From: Psychrobacillus sp042945595
GTDB taxonomy: Bacteria > Bacillota > Bacilli > Bacillales_A > Planococcaceae
DNA length: 64,000 nt
Assembly (NCBI RefSeq): GCF_042945595.1
Contig: NZ_CP168493.1
Span: forward strand, 3,162,001-3,226,000
Direction of reading: 5' to 3'
The translations under genes were made by a program, and so were the position numbers. Shown in pieces: positions 24,494-33,355 of the stretch (position 1 is its first letter; each line of letters starts with the position of its first letter). The notes beneath the pieces are model-generated. The model ran no database searches. It saw only the letters and a list, made by a program, of their open reading frames with translations, and had not been told where the DNA came from.

Positions 24494-25462
24494 TCATTCA
24501 TATAAATGACAAGCGACAAAATGCCCTAAGTTTATTTCCTTTAAAGAAGGGCTTATTTTTTTACAAACTTCCATGCAAGACACACAACGACTGGCAAAAC
24601 GACACCCTTTTGGTAAATCAATAGGACTTGGTAAATCTCCTTCCAAAATTAAATCTACTCTATTTGCATTTGGATCAGGAATCGGAATTGCTGCCATTAG
24701 CGCTTTTGTATAAGGATGCAGGGTATTTTTATACAACTGTTCTACGTCAGCCATCTCAACAATTTCCCCTAAATACATTACAGCAACTCGATCGCTCACA
24801 TGTTCCACTACACTTAAGTCATGTGCAACAAAGAGTATCGTAAGAGATAACTCCTCTTTTAACTTTACTAATAAATTCAAAATCTGTGCTTGTACTGAAA
24901 CGTCTAACGCAGAAACGGGTTCATCTGCCATGATAAATTGAGGTTCTACTAAAAGTGCACGAGCAATAGCAATTCTTTGCAACTGTCCCCCACTAAATTC
25001 ATGAGGATGACGATCTAAAGCGTTACTGGGAAGTCCAACTTTTTCAAGAAGTTCTTCCATTCTTACTGTTTCTTTTCCTTTTGCTAGACCATGAACCTTT
25101 AGAATTTCAGAAAATGCTTGCCTAATCGTCATTCTAGGATTCAGCGAAGAATGAGGGTTTTGAAAAACCATTTGCATTTGTCTTCGTAATACCTTTAATC
25201 TAGTTGCATCGGCTTCTGTAATGTTTTCTCCGTCAAAAGTAATATTCCCTGCAGTTGGATCTATAATTCGAGTAATACAGCGCCCTAGAGTAGACTTCCC
25301 GCATCCACTCTCCCCAACTAGTCCAAAGATTTCACCTTCTTTTATTTCAAATGAAACGTTGTCAACTGCTTTAAGAACTTGCTCCTGTTTTCCAAAGAAA
25401 CTTCGCTTACCTGTTGGGAAGTACTTTTCTAGATTTTCTACTTTCAATAGTGTATTTGTCAT
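24494..25462 (-). CDS. Oligopeptide/dipeptide ABC transporter ATPase (OppF/DppF type)
   Basis: 322 aa, peripheral ATPase of a peptide-class importer. Walker A is GESGCGKSTLG, the signature is SGGQLQRIAIARAL, and Walker B is FIMADEPVSALD. The oligopeptide-type C-terminal extension carries four cysteines (CRFASRCVSCMEVCKK). The N-terminal YFPTGKRSFFGKQEQVLKAVD is typical of the F subunit. It overlaps the DppD-like gene by 4 bp. It energises uptake with its partner at 25459. Confidence 0.92.
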   Translation of the reverse strand: MTNTLLKVENLEKYFPTGKRSFFGKQEQVLKAVDNVSFEIKEGEIFGLVGESGCGKSTLGRCITRIIDPTAGNITFDGENITEADATRLKVLRRQMQMVFQNPHSSLNPRMTIRQAFSEILKVHGLAKGKETVRMEELLEKVGLPSNALDRHPHEFSGGQLQRIAIARALLVEPQFIMADEPVSALDVSVQAQILNLLVKLKEELSLTILFVAHDLSVVEHVSDRVAVMYLGEIVEMADVEQLYKNTLHPYTKALMAAIPIPDPNANRVDLILEGDLPSPIDLPKGCRFASRCVSCMEVCKKISPSLKEINLGHFVACHLYE

Positions 25463-26451
25463 ACAGTAACCATCCTTTCCTCTAATAGCTTTTCAGCGTA
25501 GTGGCAAGACACTAAATGGCCATCGTCTAGTTTTCTCAGTTTAGGTGCTTCCAATGAACAGAAATCGGTCTTGTTTTTACATCGCTCAGCAAATGGGCAT
25601 CCTATAATGTCTTTATGTAAGTCAGGAGGTGAACCTTCTATTGGATTAAGCATCTTAGCTTTTTCTCCCAATTTAGGAATCGATTCCATTAACCCACGTG
25701 TATACGGATGCATTGGTGATTTGAAAATTGTTTGTACATCTCCACTCTCTACAATCTCCCCCGCATACATAACAGACACTTTATCGCATACTTCCGCAAC
25801 AACACCTAAATCATGGGTAATCATTAGTACACCCATTGAAAAGTCTTTTTGTAGTTTTTTTATTAACCTTAAAATTTGTGCTTGAATGGTAACATCTAAT
25901 GCTGTAGTCGGCTCATCCGCAATTAGTAGCTTTGGTCTACAAGCAAGTGCAATTGCTATCATAATACGTTGCAGCATTCCCCCACTAAATTCATGTGGAT
26001 ACTGTATATATCTTTTTTCAGGAGAAGGAATACCTACTAGGTCCAAAAGTTTTATCGTTTCTTTTTTTGCATCACTTTTTTTCATTTTTTTATGATATCG
26101 AAATACTTCAGCTACTTGATCACCTACTGTGAATAAGGGATTAAGCGAGGTCATTGGATCTTGGAAAATCATTGATACGCTATTCCCTCTAATTTTTTGC
26201 ATTTCTTTTTCTTTTTTTACTAGTAAATTAGAATCCTCTAAAAGAATTTCACCAGAAATAGTACCTCTTGTCTTATCAACTAATCGAAGAATGGATTTAG
26301 CTGTTACACTTTTCCCACTACCACTTTCCCCAACAAGTCCCATTGTTTCACCTATATCAATCGAAAAGTTTACATATCTAACCGCGTGTGCTATTCCACG
26401 ATCTGTTTTAAATTTAGTTGAAAGGTTTTTTACTTCTAATAATTTGTTCAT
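25459..26451 (-). CDS. Oligopeptide/dipeptide ABC transporter ATPase (OppD/DppD type)
   Basis: 330 aa. Walker A is GESGSGKSVTAKSI, the signature is SGGMLQRIMIAIAL, and Walker B is LLIADEPTTALD. The C-terminal cysteine-bearing extension (CPFAERCKNKTDFC) marks the peptide-transporter D subunit. ATG at 26451 lies 8 bases after GGAGG; the open frame reaches 26466. It pairs with the F subunit. The gene order on the minus strand, permease B, permease C, D, F, is the classic dpp/opp order. Confidence 0.92.
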   Translation of the reverse strand: MNKLLEVKNLSTKFKTDRGIAHAVRYVNFSIDIGETMGLVGESGSGKSVTAKSILRLVDKTRGTISGEILLEDSNLLVKKEKEMQKIRGNSVSMIFQDPMTSLNPLFTVGDQVAEVFRYHKKMKKSDAKKETIKLLDLVGIPSPEKRYIQYPHEFSGGMLQRIMIAIALACRPKLLIADEPTTALDVTIQAQILRLIKKLQKDFSMGVLMITHDLGVVAEVCDKVSVMYAGEIVESGDVQTIFKSPMHPYTRGLMESIPKLGEKAKMLNPIEGSPPDLHKDIIGCPFAERCKNKTDFCSLEAPKLRKLDDGHLVSCHYAEKLLEERMVTV

Positions 26452-26478
26452 TTTGACTTCCTCCAATCTATCACTGGT

Positions 26479-27363
26479 TTACACTTTTCTTTGTTTTGGA
26501 TCAAAATGTTGTTGAAGTCCGTCACCGAATAGATTAAATGAAATTACGGTTATCATAATAGCGAAGCCTGAAGCAAGTGCTGTATTTGGTGAAATAAGTA
26601 AATATTCACGTCCTTCTTCTAACATAGCACCCCAGTCTGCTGTTGGTGGCTGAACACCAAGTCCAAGGAAGCTCATCGCCGCTAAATCAAGAATTGCATA
26701 TGCAAGATCGATAGTTGCTTGCACAACAATTGGAGAAACACAGTTCGGTAGTATATGTCTAAAAATAATTCGAGAATTAGAGAAACCCAAGTTTTTGGCT
26801 GCTTCTACATAGGTCTGCTCCTTTTCAACTAATGTTACAGATCTGACAAGCCGGGCAATCATTGGAATATAAACAATTCCAAGTGCAATGACCGCATTCT
26901 CTAGTCCTTTTCCAAATACCGCTACAATAATAAAAGCTAATAATAGAGCTGGAAAGGCAAGGATTACATCAAAGATACGAGTAATTAAATTATCAATTCT
27001 TCCTCCGTAATATCCAGCAATTAATCCAAGCGGAACTCCTATTACTGATGAAATTCCTACAACTAAGACTGCTCCTAATAAAGTAGTTCTTGCGCCAAAT
27101 AAAACTCTACTAAAAATGTCTCTTCCTTGTTTATCTGTCCCAAAGATATGTTCACTAGAAGCAGATTGTAAAGACATGGATAAGTCTTGAGCATTTGGCT
27201 CATGAGGTGCAAATAATGGCGCAAATACTGCAAGTAAAACAATAACAGCAAGTATGATTCCTCCTGCAACTGCGAGATAATTTTTGAAGAAGGAAGACTT
27301 AAACACATTTGACTTTTTAGATTTTATAAAAGGTTTTCTACCTATACTTCCTACTTGTGTCAT
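26479..27363 (-). CDS. Peptide-class ABC transporter permease (DppC/OppC type)
   Basis: 294 aa with six hydrophobic helices. A basic cytosolic N-tail precedes the first helix (AGGIILAVIVLLAVFAPLF). The short extracellular loop has EHIFGTDKQGRDIFSRVLFG, a signature of the C permease, and the ATPase-contact EAA loop is EAAKNLGFSNSRIIFRHILP. ATG at 27363 follows GGAGG at 8 bases, with an upstream in-frame GTG at 27372. It partners the B permease at 27387. Confidence 0.9.
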   Translation of the reverse strand: MTQVGSIGRKPFIKSKKSNVFKSSFFKNYLAVAGGIILAVIVLLAVFAPLFAPHEPNAQDLSMSLQSASSEHIFGTDKQGRDIFSRVLFGARTTLLGAVLVVGISSVIGVPLGLIAGYYGGRIDNLITRIFDVILAFPALLLAFIIVAVFGKGLENAVIALGIVYIPMIARLVRSVTLVEKEQTYVEAAKNLGFSNSRIIFRHILPNCVSPIVVQATIDLAYAILDLAAMSFLGLGVQPPTADWGAMLEEGREYLLISPNTALASGFAIMITVISFNLFGDGLQQHFDPKQRKV

Positions 27364-27386
27364 CCTTTTCACCTCCGATAATCGTT

Positions 27387-28334
27387 TTAGTAACGTATTC
27401 TTGGATCAACGACTGCATAAAGCAAATCTACAATTAAATTAATTAATAAAAATACCGTTACCATAAACAGAGTCGTTCCTTGAACAACTGGATAATCACT
27501 CGCTTGTACTCCGTTAACAATTAAGCTTCCGATTCCTCCGAGCCCAAAAGTATACTCTACTAGTACAGTTCCTACTATTAAGAAACCGAGCTGTAAACCG
27601 GTAACTGTTAATAGAGGGATTAGTGCATTTTTAAAAGCATGCTTTAAAATAATGACGCGTTTAGGAATTCCTTTTGCAATGGCCGTTTGAATGTAATTCG
27701 TATTTAATACTTCAATCATTCCACTTCTGGTGATTCTTGAGCTCAAAGCCAACATATTCAAACCAAGTGCCATAGATGGCAATATTAAGTATTTAAAGTT
27801 CCCCATAAAAGAGTCACCAGTCCCAAATGCTGGTAAAATATCAAGCTTATACGAAAATAAGAGAACTAATAATACACCTGTAAAGAAAACGGGGGAGGAG
27901 ACTCCACCTAAAGAAATTAATGAAGTTAAATAGTCTACCCATGTATTTTTCTTTACTGCTGCAAGAATTCCTAAGGGTATAGCTAATATGATTGTAAATA
28001 ATGCACTCATTCCAACAAGTTGCAAGGTCAATGGCAAGCGGTCAGCAATCATTCCTGAAACCGATTGTTTCATTTTAAAACTTTCTCCTAAATCACCTTG
28101 CACCGCATTTCCTATCCAAATCATATATTGTTTCCAAACAGGGTCATTTAGATGATATTTTTCTCTTATGTTCTCGAGTACTTCTGGAGAAGTTTGTTTA
28201 CCTCCTACCATAACTAATGCAGGGTCTGTGGAACTTATATGTGACATTCCAAATACCAATATAGAAACTAAGAACAACACCGGTAATAACACCAATAGAC
28301 GTCTAATAATGTATGAAAACAACGTACCCACCAT
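27387..28334 (-). CDS. Peptide-class ABC transporter permease (DppB/OppB type)
   Basis: 315 aa, six helices. The N-terminal SYIIRRLLVLLPVLFLVSI and the periplasmic DPVWKQYMIWIGNAVQGDLG are characteristic of the B permease, and the EAA loop is TAIAKGIPKRVIILKHAFKN. The annotated ATG at 28334 overlaps the ribosome-like GGATGG; a TTG at 28322 after GGTGGG is an alternative start. It is the first gene of the permease-ATPase-enzyme transcript, 133 bp after the regulatory genes. Confidence 0.9.
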   Translation of the reverse strand: MVGTLFSYIIRRLLVLLPVLFLVSILVFGMSHISSTDPALVMVGGKQTSPEVLENIREKYHLNDPVWKQYMIWIGNAVQGDLGESFKMKQSVSGMIADRLPLTLQLVGMSALFTIILAIPLGILAAVKKNTWVDYLTSLISLGGVSSPVFFTGVLLVLLFSYKLDILPAFGTGDSFMGNFKYLILPSMALGLNMLALSSRITRSGMIEVLNTNYIQTAIAKGIPKRVIILKHAFKNALIPLLTVTGLQLGFLIVGTVLVEYTFGLGGIGSLIVNGVQASDYPVVQGTTLFMVTVFLLINLIVDLLYAVVDPRIRY

Positions 28335-28449
28335 CCTTTTTTATCATTTATATAAATAAGTTTTATGTTAATTATTATTTTACCGTTTTAATCAGAATAC
28401 TATTTTAAATTTTCAATCAATTTTTCTTTAATATTTCATTAAAATTAAA

Positions 28450-28475
28450 AAGCATAAGGAATAGTCCTTATGCTT
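28450..28475 (-). terminator. Terminator at the end of the regulatory operon
   Basis: AAGCATAAGGA and TCCTTATGCTT pair around a 4-base loop, overlapping the stop of the polytopic membrane protein gene. It separates the regulatory genes from the transporter genes. Confidence 0.75.
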
Positions 28476-29601
28476 TCTTAAAATACAAATTCAACTTCAA
28501 TATTCTCATAAAGAGTATAGAACTAATTGTACCTACTAGTATTCCTATAATCACATCATACAACAAGAAAAAAACAATACTTAAAACTAGCCCCGCAATA
28601 AATGAAATTCTTGTTTTTACACTACTTTCACTTGGCCAAATAATGACTGAATATAATGGTCCCCAAATTAATCCGAAAAATAAAAATATGTCAATTAATG
28701 TTAAATCCCAAAAAACAACTATTATTAGCGGAAAAAGTAGATAATAAAAAAAGGATAGTGACCGATGGTTGGATGACTCATTTTGCATAGTCTTCCATAG
28801 ACGTGTAACAACATAAATGGAGATGAAGATTGAAGTGCTAACAAACAATAATTGACCAAATTGACCACCAAACCTACTCATCACTTGCATGCTTACTCTA
28901 TCACTTAAATCTGGTAATACAGCTTGAGCTCTCCCTAAAAAAGAAATCGAACCAAAAGCTATCAATACATTGGCTGAAATAAGTCCTGCGATAATGAACG
29001 ATCTCGATTTATGCCCTACCTTTACATTTTCATACACGATATGGTAACCATATTGATGTGCGACAAGAATAATTCCAAATCCTAGTATTAAGAAAATTGA
29101 TTCATTTAAATTTATTGTTAATATATCCCTAGACAGAAAATGTAGACCAGAATATACCGTTGGAATACTCACCCTTAAATAGACAAGTGTTGGTATAAGA
29201 AATGAGACTATTAACCCCAAAATAATAGTACTTGTTGATATCCATTTTTCCTCAAACTTTCTTAGAAATAATACAAAGATAGTTGCCACTAAAATGAGAA
29301 TGAGAATGATAACTTGAAAATATTGAGTAGCCGCTTCGCTTATAATAATTTTCCCAACTAGGAAAATACTTAATGATGTCTCGATAAAATATAAAGAGTA
29401 AACTAACTTTTTCAATAAAGGATCATTCATTCTATATGCTTTCCTGTTTTTTAATAAATATATTACATAAAATGAAATTGCCAACATAATAGAAAATCCC
29501 ATTAGACCACCTACACCAAAATCATATGCAACCTGTGCCGCTAAAAAAAACATAACTGGTGTTATACAAGGAATAAGTAGGTTAATTATTTTTGTACCCA
29601 A
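28468..29601 (-). CDS. Polytopic membrane protein of unknown function, coupled to a two-component system
   Basis: 377 aa with about ten hydrophobic helices (for example FFLAAQVAYDFGVGGLMGFS at the N-terminus and SFIAGLVLSIVFFLLYDVII near the end), and no large soluble domain. I cannot assign it to a named transporter family; the repeat-like helix pattern is compatible with an APC/LeuT-type fold but no motif proves it. TTG at 29601 follows GGGTGA, which is also the end of the response-regulator gene, so the three genes are tightly coupled. It may be a transporter or the ligand sensor of the adjacent sensor-poor kinase. Confidence 0.65.
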   Translation of the reverse strand: MGTKIINLLIPCITPVMFFLAAQVAYDFGVGGLMGFSIMLAISFYVIYLLKNRKAYRMNDPLLKKLVYSLYFIETSLSIFLVGKIIISEAATQYFQVIILILILVATIFVLFLRKFEEKWISTSTIILGLIVSFLIPTLVYLRVSIPTVYSGLHFLSRDILTINLNESIFLILGFGIILVAHQYGYHIVYENVKVGHKSRSFIIAGLISANVLIAFGSISFLGRAQAVLPDLSDRVSMQVMSRFGGQFGQLLFVSTSIFISIYVVTRLWKTMQNESSNHRSLSFFYYLLFPLIIVVFWDLTLIDIFLFFGLIWGPLYSVIIWPSESSVKTRISFIAGLVLSIVFFLLYDVIIGILVGTISSILFMRILKLNLYFKKA

Positions 29602-29607
29602 TACTTA

Positions 29608-30663
29608 TCACCCAGTTTCTTTTTTAAAATGGCTCGGAGAAACACCCGTCAATTTTTTGAAGCAAACAGAAAAATAAGCAGAACTATTAAATCCAACCAT
29701 ATCAGAAACTATTTCAACATTGAAATTTTTTAATAGGAGTTCTTTTGCTTTATTTATTCGCACATTTAACAAAATTTCTGTAAACGTCATCCCGTACTCT
29801 TTTTTTAATAAACGGTTTAAATGAGATGAGCTCACATGAACATTTTTTGCTACTTTAGAAACCGTCAAATCTTTGTTATAGTTTTCCTGCATGTATCTCA
29901 TGAATTGAGTGAATACAGTTTTATTTTGCTCATAGTAATCTTTTAAAGCATTACTATACGCTACTTTAATAGTATTACCTTTGCCAATACCGAAATATAT
30001 TTGTTGAGAACTTTCTAAATTAGATTGGACTAATATTTCTTTAACTACCTCTAAATGTTCATAATCTGTTAGTAATACTTGAAAATCTCCAATTGGCTGT
30101 GGTGCAATTAACACATTATAAACACTCAAGTCCCGTTTCAATTGTTCTGAACTATCAAACTCACTTTTCTTTAGCAAAAAGACTATTTCCGGAGAAAAGC
30201 TAAAGTGTTTAACCTTCTCATCAAAAGAAACTACCCCTTCACCGAAAATATCCCGTTCGATAATCGATTGTATGACAAAAGAATTTAAGTTTAGTTGCTT
30301 TTTATATACTTTTTTCATCTTCAATAAAGTTTTATTAAATTCTTCCACAGAAAATGGTTTTAATAAATAACAACTTGCCCCTAGTTCCAGTGCTTGTTTT
30401 GCATACTTAAATTCACTAAATGCGGTTACAATAGAAACGACTGTTTTTGGCCACTTTACTTGAATCTCTTTGAGTACATCAAGACCATTTAATCCAGGCA
30501 TTTGAATATCAAGAAAGGCTATATCTACATCTTTCCTCTCTAATTGATTAATAGCTTCCAAACCATTTTGTGCACACACTAAATCAAATTCTCCACCGTC
30601 TTCTAATAGCTTCTTCAAACTTAATAACTCTAATGGCTCGTCATCAGCTAAAAGTATTTTCAA
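29608..30663 (-). CDS. Response regulator with AraC-type DNA-binding domain (YesN family)
   Basis: 351 aa. The N-terminal receiver has ADDEP acidic residues at 6-10, phosphoacceptor Asp52 in IAFLDIQMPG, and Lys in LLKPFS near residue 103. A linker of about 120 residues leads to a C-terminal AraC/XylS domain with two helix-turn-helix units (VSKVAKNVHVSSSHLNRLLK and IVSDMVGFNSSAYFSVCFKK). TTG at 30663 follows GGAGGATAATTCA. Its start overlaps the kinase gene by 20 bp. YesN-type regulators usually control an adjacent transporter operon. Confidence 0.9.
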   Translation of the reverse strand: MKILLADDEPLELLSLKKLLEDGGEFDLVCAQNGLEAINQLERKDVDIAFLDIQMPGLNGLDVLKEIQVKWPKTVVSIVTAFSEFKYAKQALELGASCYLLKPFSVEEFNKTLLKMKKVYKKQLNLNSFVIQSIIERDIFGEGVVSFDEKVKHFSFSPEIVFLLKKSEFDSSEQLKRDLSVYNVLIAPQPIGDFQVLLTDYEHLEVVKEILVQSNLESSQQIYFGIGKGNTIKVAYSNALKDYYEQNKTVFTQFMRYMQENYNKDLTVSKVAKNVHVSSSHLNRLLKKEYGMTFTEILLNVRINKAKELLLKNFNVEIVSDMVGFNSSAYFSVCFKKLTGVSPSHFKKETG

Positions 30664-31441
30664 ATGAATTATCCTCCTTTAATGTGATTAAACATATTGT
30701 CCCTTCAGTTGAGCTTTTTATGGAAAAATCTCCTCGTTCCCCATAATAATGCTTAATACGTTGATAAGTATTCTTAATCCCAATTCCAAGCAGATTAGAT
30801 TCCATTTTATTTTCTTTCCATTGATTAAATTCATTTAAAGTGTTCTCTGACATTCCAATACCATTATCCTGAATCCTAATGTGAATTACTTTATCTACTT
30901 CTTCAATTTGAATGTTGATATTCCCTCCATTTACTTTAGGCTCAATTCCATACTTACAAGCATTTTCTACAAGTGGTTGTATTGTAAGCATAGGAATTGT
31001 TACTTCCTCTAATTTTTCCGTATATTCAATATTCCAATCCAATCGATTTCCAAACCTCAGTTTTTGAATCTTCAAATACATTTGAGCACTTTCAATTTCC
31101 TCCTTTAACTTGACCAACTGCTGAGAATCTTGAATGGTATATCTCAATAGTGAAGAGATTGCAAAAATCGAGTCTTCAGCATCATCATTTCGTTTTAAAC
31201 GAATCAAAGAAGTAATTGCATTTAAAGAATTAAAAAGGAAATGAGGGTGAATTTGAGAAGCTAAATTACTAAGTTGTGCTTCCTTCAATAAATTTTCTAG
31301 CTCTGTTTTTTTCTTTTCAATAACTAAAAACTCATGTTCATTTTGAAAAATGAGAAGAGAAACAATGGTAGTTAAACTTACCACACCACCAACAATTCCA
31401 AAAACTATTAGAAAAGTAAACATTGGCTGAGTTAAAACCAT
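30644..31441 (-). CDS. Histidine kinase of the LytS/YesM group lacking an extracellular sensor
   Basis: 265 aa. One N-terminal helix (FLIVFGIVGGVVSLTTIVSL) leads directly into a short coiled segment and the His-kinase motif SQIHPHFLFNSLNAITSL (phosphorylated His near residue 65). The N box LVENACKYGIEP, DNGIGM and GIGIKNTYQR form the ATP-binding domain. Classical YesM kinases are about 570 aa with a large extracellular domain, which is missing here. Start at 31441 has only a weak ribosome site. It overlaps its response regulator gene. Confidence 0.88.
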   Translation of the reverse strand: MVLTQPMFTFLIVFGIVGGVVSLTTIVSLLIFQNEHEFLVIEKKKTELENLLKEAQLSNLASQIHPHFLFNSLNAITSLIRLKRNDDAEDSIFAISSLLRYTIQDSQQLVKLKEEIESAQMYLKIQKLRFGNRLDWNIEYTEKLEEVTIPMLTIQPLVENACKYGIEPKVNGGNINIQIEEVDKVIHIRIQDNGIGMSENTLNEFNQWKENKMESNLLGIGIKNTYQRIKHYYGERGDFSIKSSTEGTICLITLKEDNSFENTFS

Positions 31442-31515
31442 CTTGTAATCAACACCTTCGGAATATTCAGAAAATATAGTTCATTATAACCTAGAAAACA
31501 AATAAGAACTATAAA

Positions 31516-31555
31516 AAATAAAAGGGACGAGAAAAATCCTCGTCTTCCTTTTATT
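31516..31555 (-). terminator. Terminator/attenuator after the binding-protein gene
   Basis: AAATAAAAGG and CCTTTTATTT arms with GACGAG / CTCGTC inside form a long stem with a U-rich end on the minus strand. It lies between the solute-binding protein gene and the kinase gene. Confidence 0.75.
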
Positions 31556-33155
31556 TGAATTTCATATTTTTGGTAAATGAATCCCAATACCAAAGGCCTG
31601 TAATATTATAGCCTTCTAGATTTTTATTCGAGGCTAAAATTTGTTTAGGATGGTCAATCATTATCCACGGCGTGTCTTCTGCAATGATAGTTTCCGCTTT
31701 TATCATTAATTCAGTCCGAATTTTATCATCAGTTAAAACACTTTGTTTATCTAAATATTGATCTACTTGACTATTACTATAATTGGAAAAATTTGAGCCG
31801 CCATCCCCTCGATTATTAGAGTGGAATACTGGTTGTAAATTCCCTACCGGGTCTGGGAAATCTGCTCCCCATGATTGCATTAATATATCATAATCACGTT
31901 CACCACTAAATGCTCTTGTGTTAACCTCTTCACTTGTAGCTTTTTCAATCTCAAGGTTAATTCCTAAAGGTTTAACTGCAGCTTGTAAAGCAAGTGCTGT
32001 ATTAAGCTTTAAAGTATTTCCTTCTGTTAAAATTGTTGCGCCAAAACCATTTGGTACACTAGATTTTGCTAGATACTCCTTTGCTTTTTCTAAATCAAAA
32101 GAGTAGTCCGGAAGTTTGTCATAACCTGCTTGCCATGCATCTTTTTCAAACACCCAAGTCGCTGGTGCAATTGGAACAGCTTTTGCAGGAGAACCTGAAT
32201 CTTTTACGATTTCATCCAGAATTTTTTGTTTATCTAAAGCATAGTTCATTGCTTTGCGTACATTAATATCATCAAATGGTGGTCTAGACATATTCATTAC
32301 GACAAAGTCATTCAACCAACTATCTACCATATCTATTTGCACATTATCCATTTCTTGAACAACTGGAATTAAATCTAATGGTAAACCTATAGTTGCTGTA
32401 ACTTGGCCAGTTTTTAAACCTGTTACAGTGGTAGTTCCTTCTGGTAAGACTTTAAAAACTACTTTATCTAAATAAGGACCACCCGAGGTATCCCAGTAGT
32501 TTTCATTTTTCTTTAATGTGATTTCAGATCCAGTTTTCCATTCAACATACTCAAATGGACCTGTCCCCATAACTCCGCCATCAGGCTTTCCAAAATTATC
32601 TTTATGTGATTCATAGTAAGTCTTACTTACAACGTGACCACCAGTAGTAGCTAGCACATAACGCCATAAAGTATCTGGTTGCTTTAAAGTTACTTTAATT
32701 GTCCAATCATCGGTTTGTTCTATTTTATCAACATTAGCATACATCCAACCAACGTAGGATGCTGTAGCTGGATCTTTAATACGTTCCATTGAAAATAGTA
32801 CATCCTCTACAGTCATTGGTGTTCCATCAGAAAATTTCACATCTTTTCTTATCTTATATATATATGTTTTTGAATCAGGATTCTCCCAACTTTCAGCAAG
32901 CAAAGGTTGTATTTGTCCTTCTGCATCAAAGTATAATAACCCCTCAGTAATCTGTGTAACTACTGGATTCGTTGTAAAATCATAAGAGTATGCGGGATCT
33001 AATGATACAATATCACCCGCAAGTGCGAAATTAAGTGTATTATCCCCGCCTCCTGTTTTACTGCTTGTGGAACTTTTGGTCTCATCTGAACATGCTGCTA
33101 TGACAAAAGATAGTAATAATACGAACATAATCAGTACGGCCTTAGTTTTTCTCAA
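31551..33155 (-). CDS. Peptide-class ABC transporter solute-binding lipoprotein
   Basis: 534 aa, SBP_bac_5 family. The signal peptide ends in a lipobox, FVIAAC (Cys near residue 22), so the protein is lipid-anchored outside the membrane. Family motifs follow: LDPAYSYDFTTNPV near the N-terminus, WRYVLATTGGHVV, VMGTGPFEYVEWKTGSEITL and NYWDTSGGPYLDKVVF. TTG at 33155 lies 7 bases after GGAGG. It has its own promoter region and terminator, so it can be made in excess over the permeases. The ligand is a peptide or similar small molecule and is not defined by the sequence. Confidence 0.92.
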   Translation of the reverse strand: MRKTKAVLIMFVLLLSFVIAACSDETKSSTSSKTGGGDNTLNFALAGDIVSLDPAYSYDFTTNPVVTQITEGLLYFDAEGQIQPLLAESWENPDSKTYIYKIRKDVKFSDGTPMTVEDVLFSMERIKDPATASYVGWMYANVDKIEQTDDWTIKVTLKQPDTLWRYVLATTGGHVVSKTYYESHKDNFGKPDGGVMGTGPFEYVEWKTGSEITLKKNENYWDTSGGPYLDKVVFKVLPEGTTTVTGLKTGQVTATIGLPLDLIPVVQEMDNVQIDMVDSWLNDFVVMNMSRPPFDDINVRKAMNYALDKQKILDEIVKDSGSPAKAVPIAPATWVFEKDAWQAGYDKLPDYSFDLEKAKEYLAKSSVPNGFGATILTEGNTLKLNTALALQAAVKPLGINLEIEKATSEEVNTRAFSGERDYDILMQSWGADFPDPVGNLQPVFHSNNRGDGGSNFSNYSNSQVDQYLDKQSVLTDDKIRTELMIKAETIIAEDTPWIMIDHPKQILASNKNLEGYNITGLWYWDSFTKNMKFK

Positions 33156-33294
33156 ATCAATTCCTCCTTTTTCAAATTTTCTGACTTATTTTATTATGAC
33201 AATTCTAATTGAATGAAAGTTTAAATAATGAATCATAAAATCTTAAAAAAATAACCAATAAAACATTGTAAATTTTAAAAATTCAAAAAACATA

Positions 33295-33323
33295 TTGACT
33301 TATATTTATTCATATTCTAAAGT
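33295..33323 (+). promoter_or_regulatory. Promoter of the second acetamidase-like gene
   Basis: TTGACT (33295-33300) and TAAAGT (33318-33323) are separated by 17 bases, about 30 bp before the ATG. The -10 is weak. The site lies in the 200-bp divergent region shared with the binding-protein gene. Confidence 0.45.
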
Positions 33324-33355
33324 GTTTCTCAACAACTTACTTTAGGAGGCTTTCC

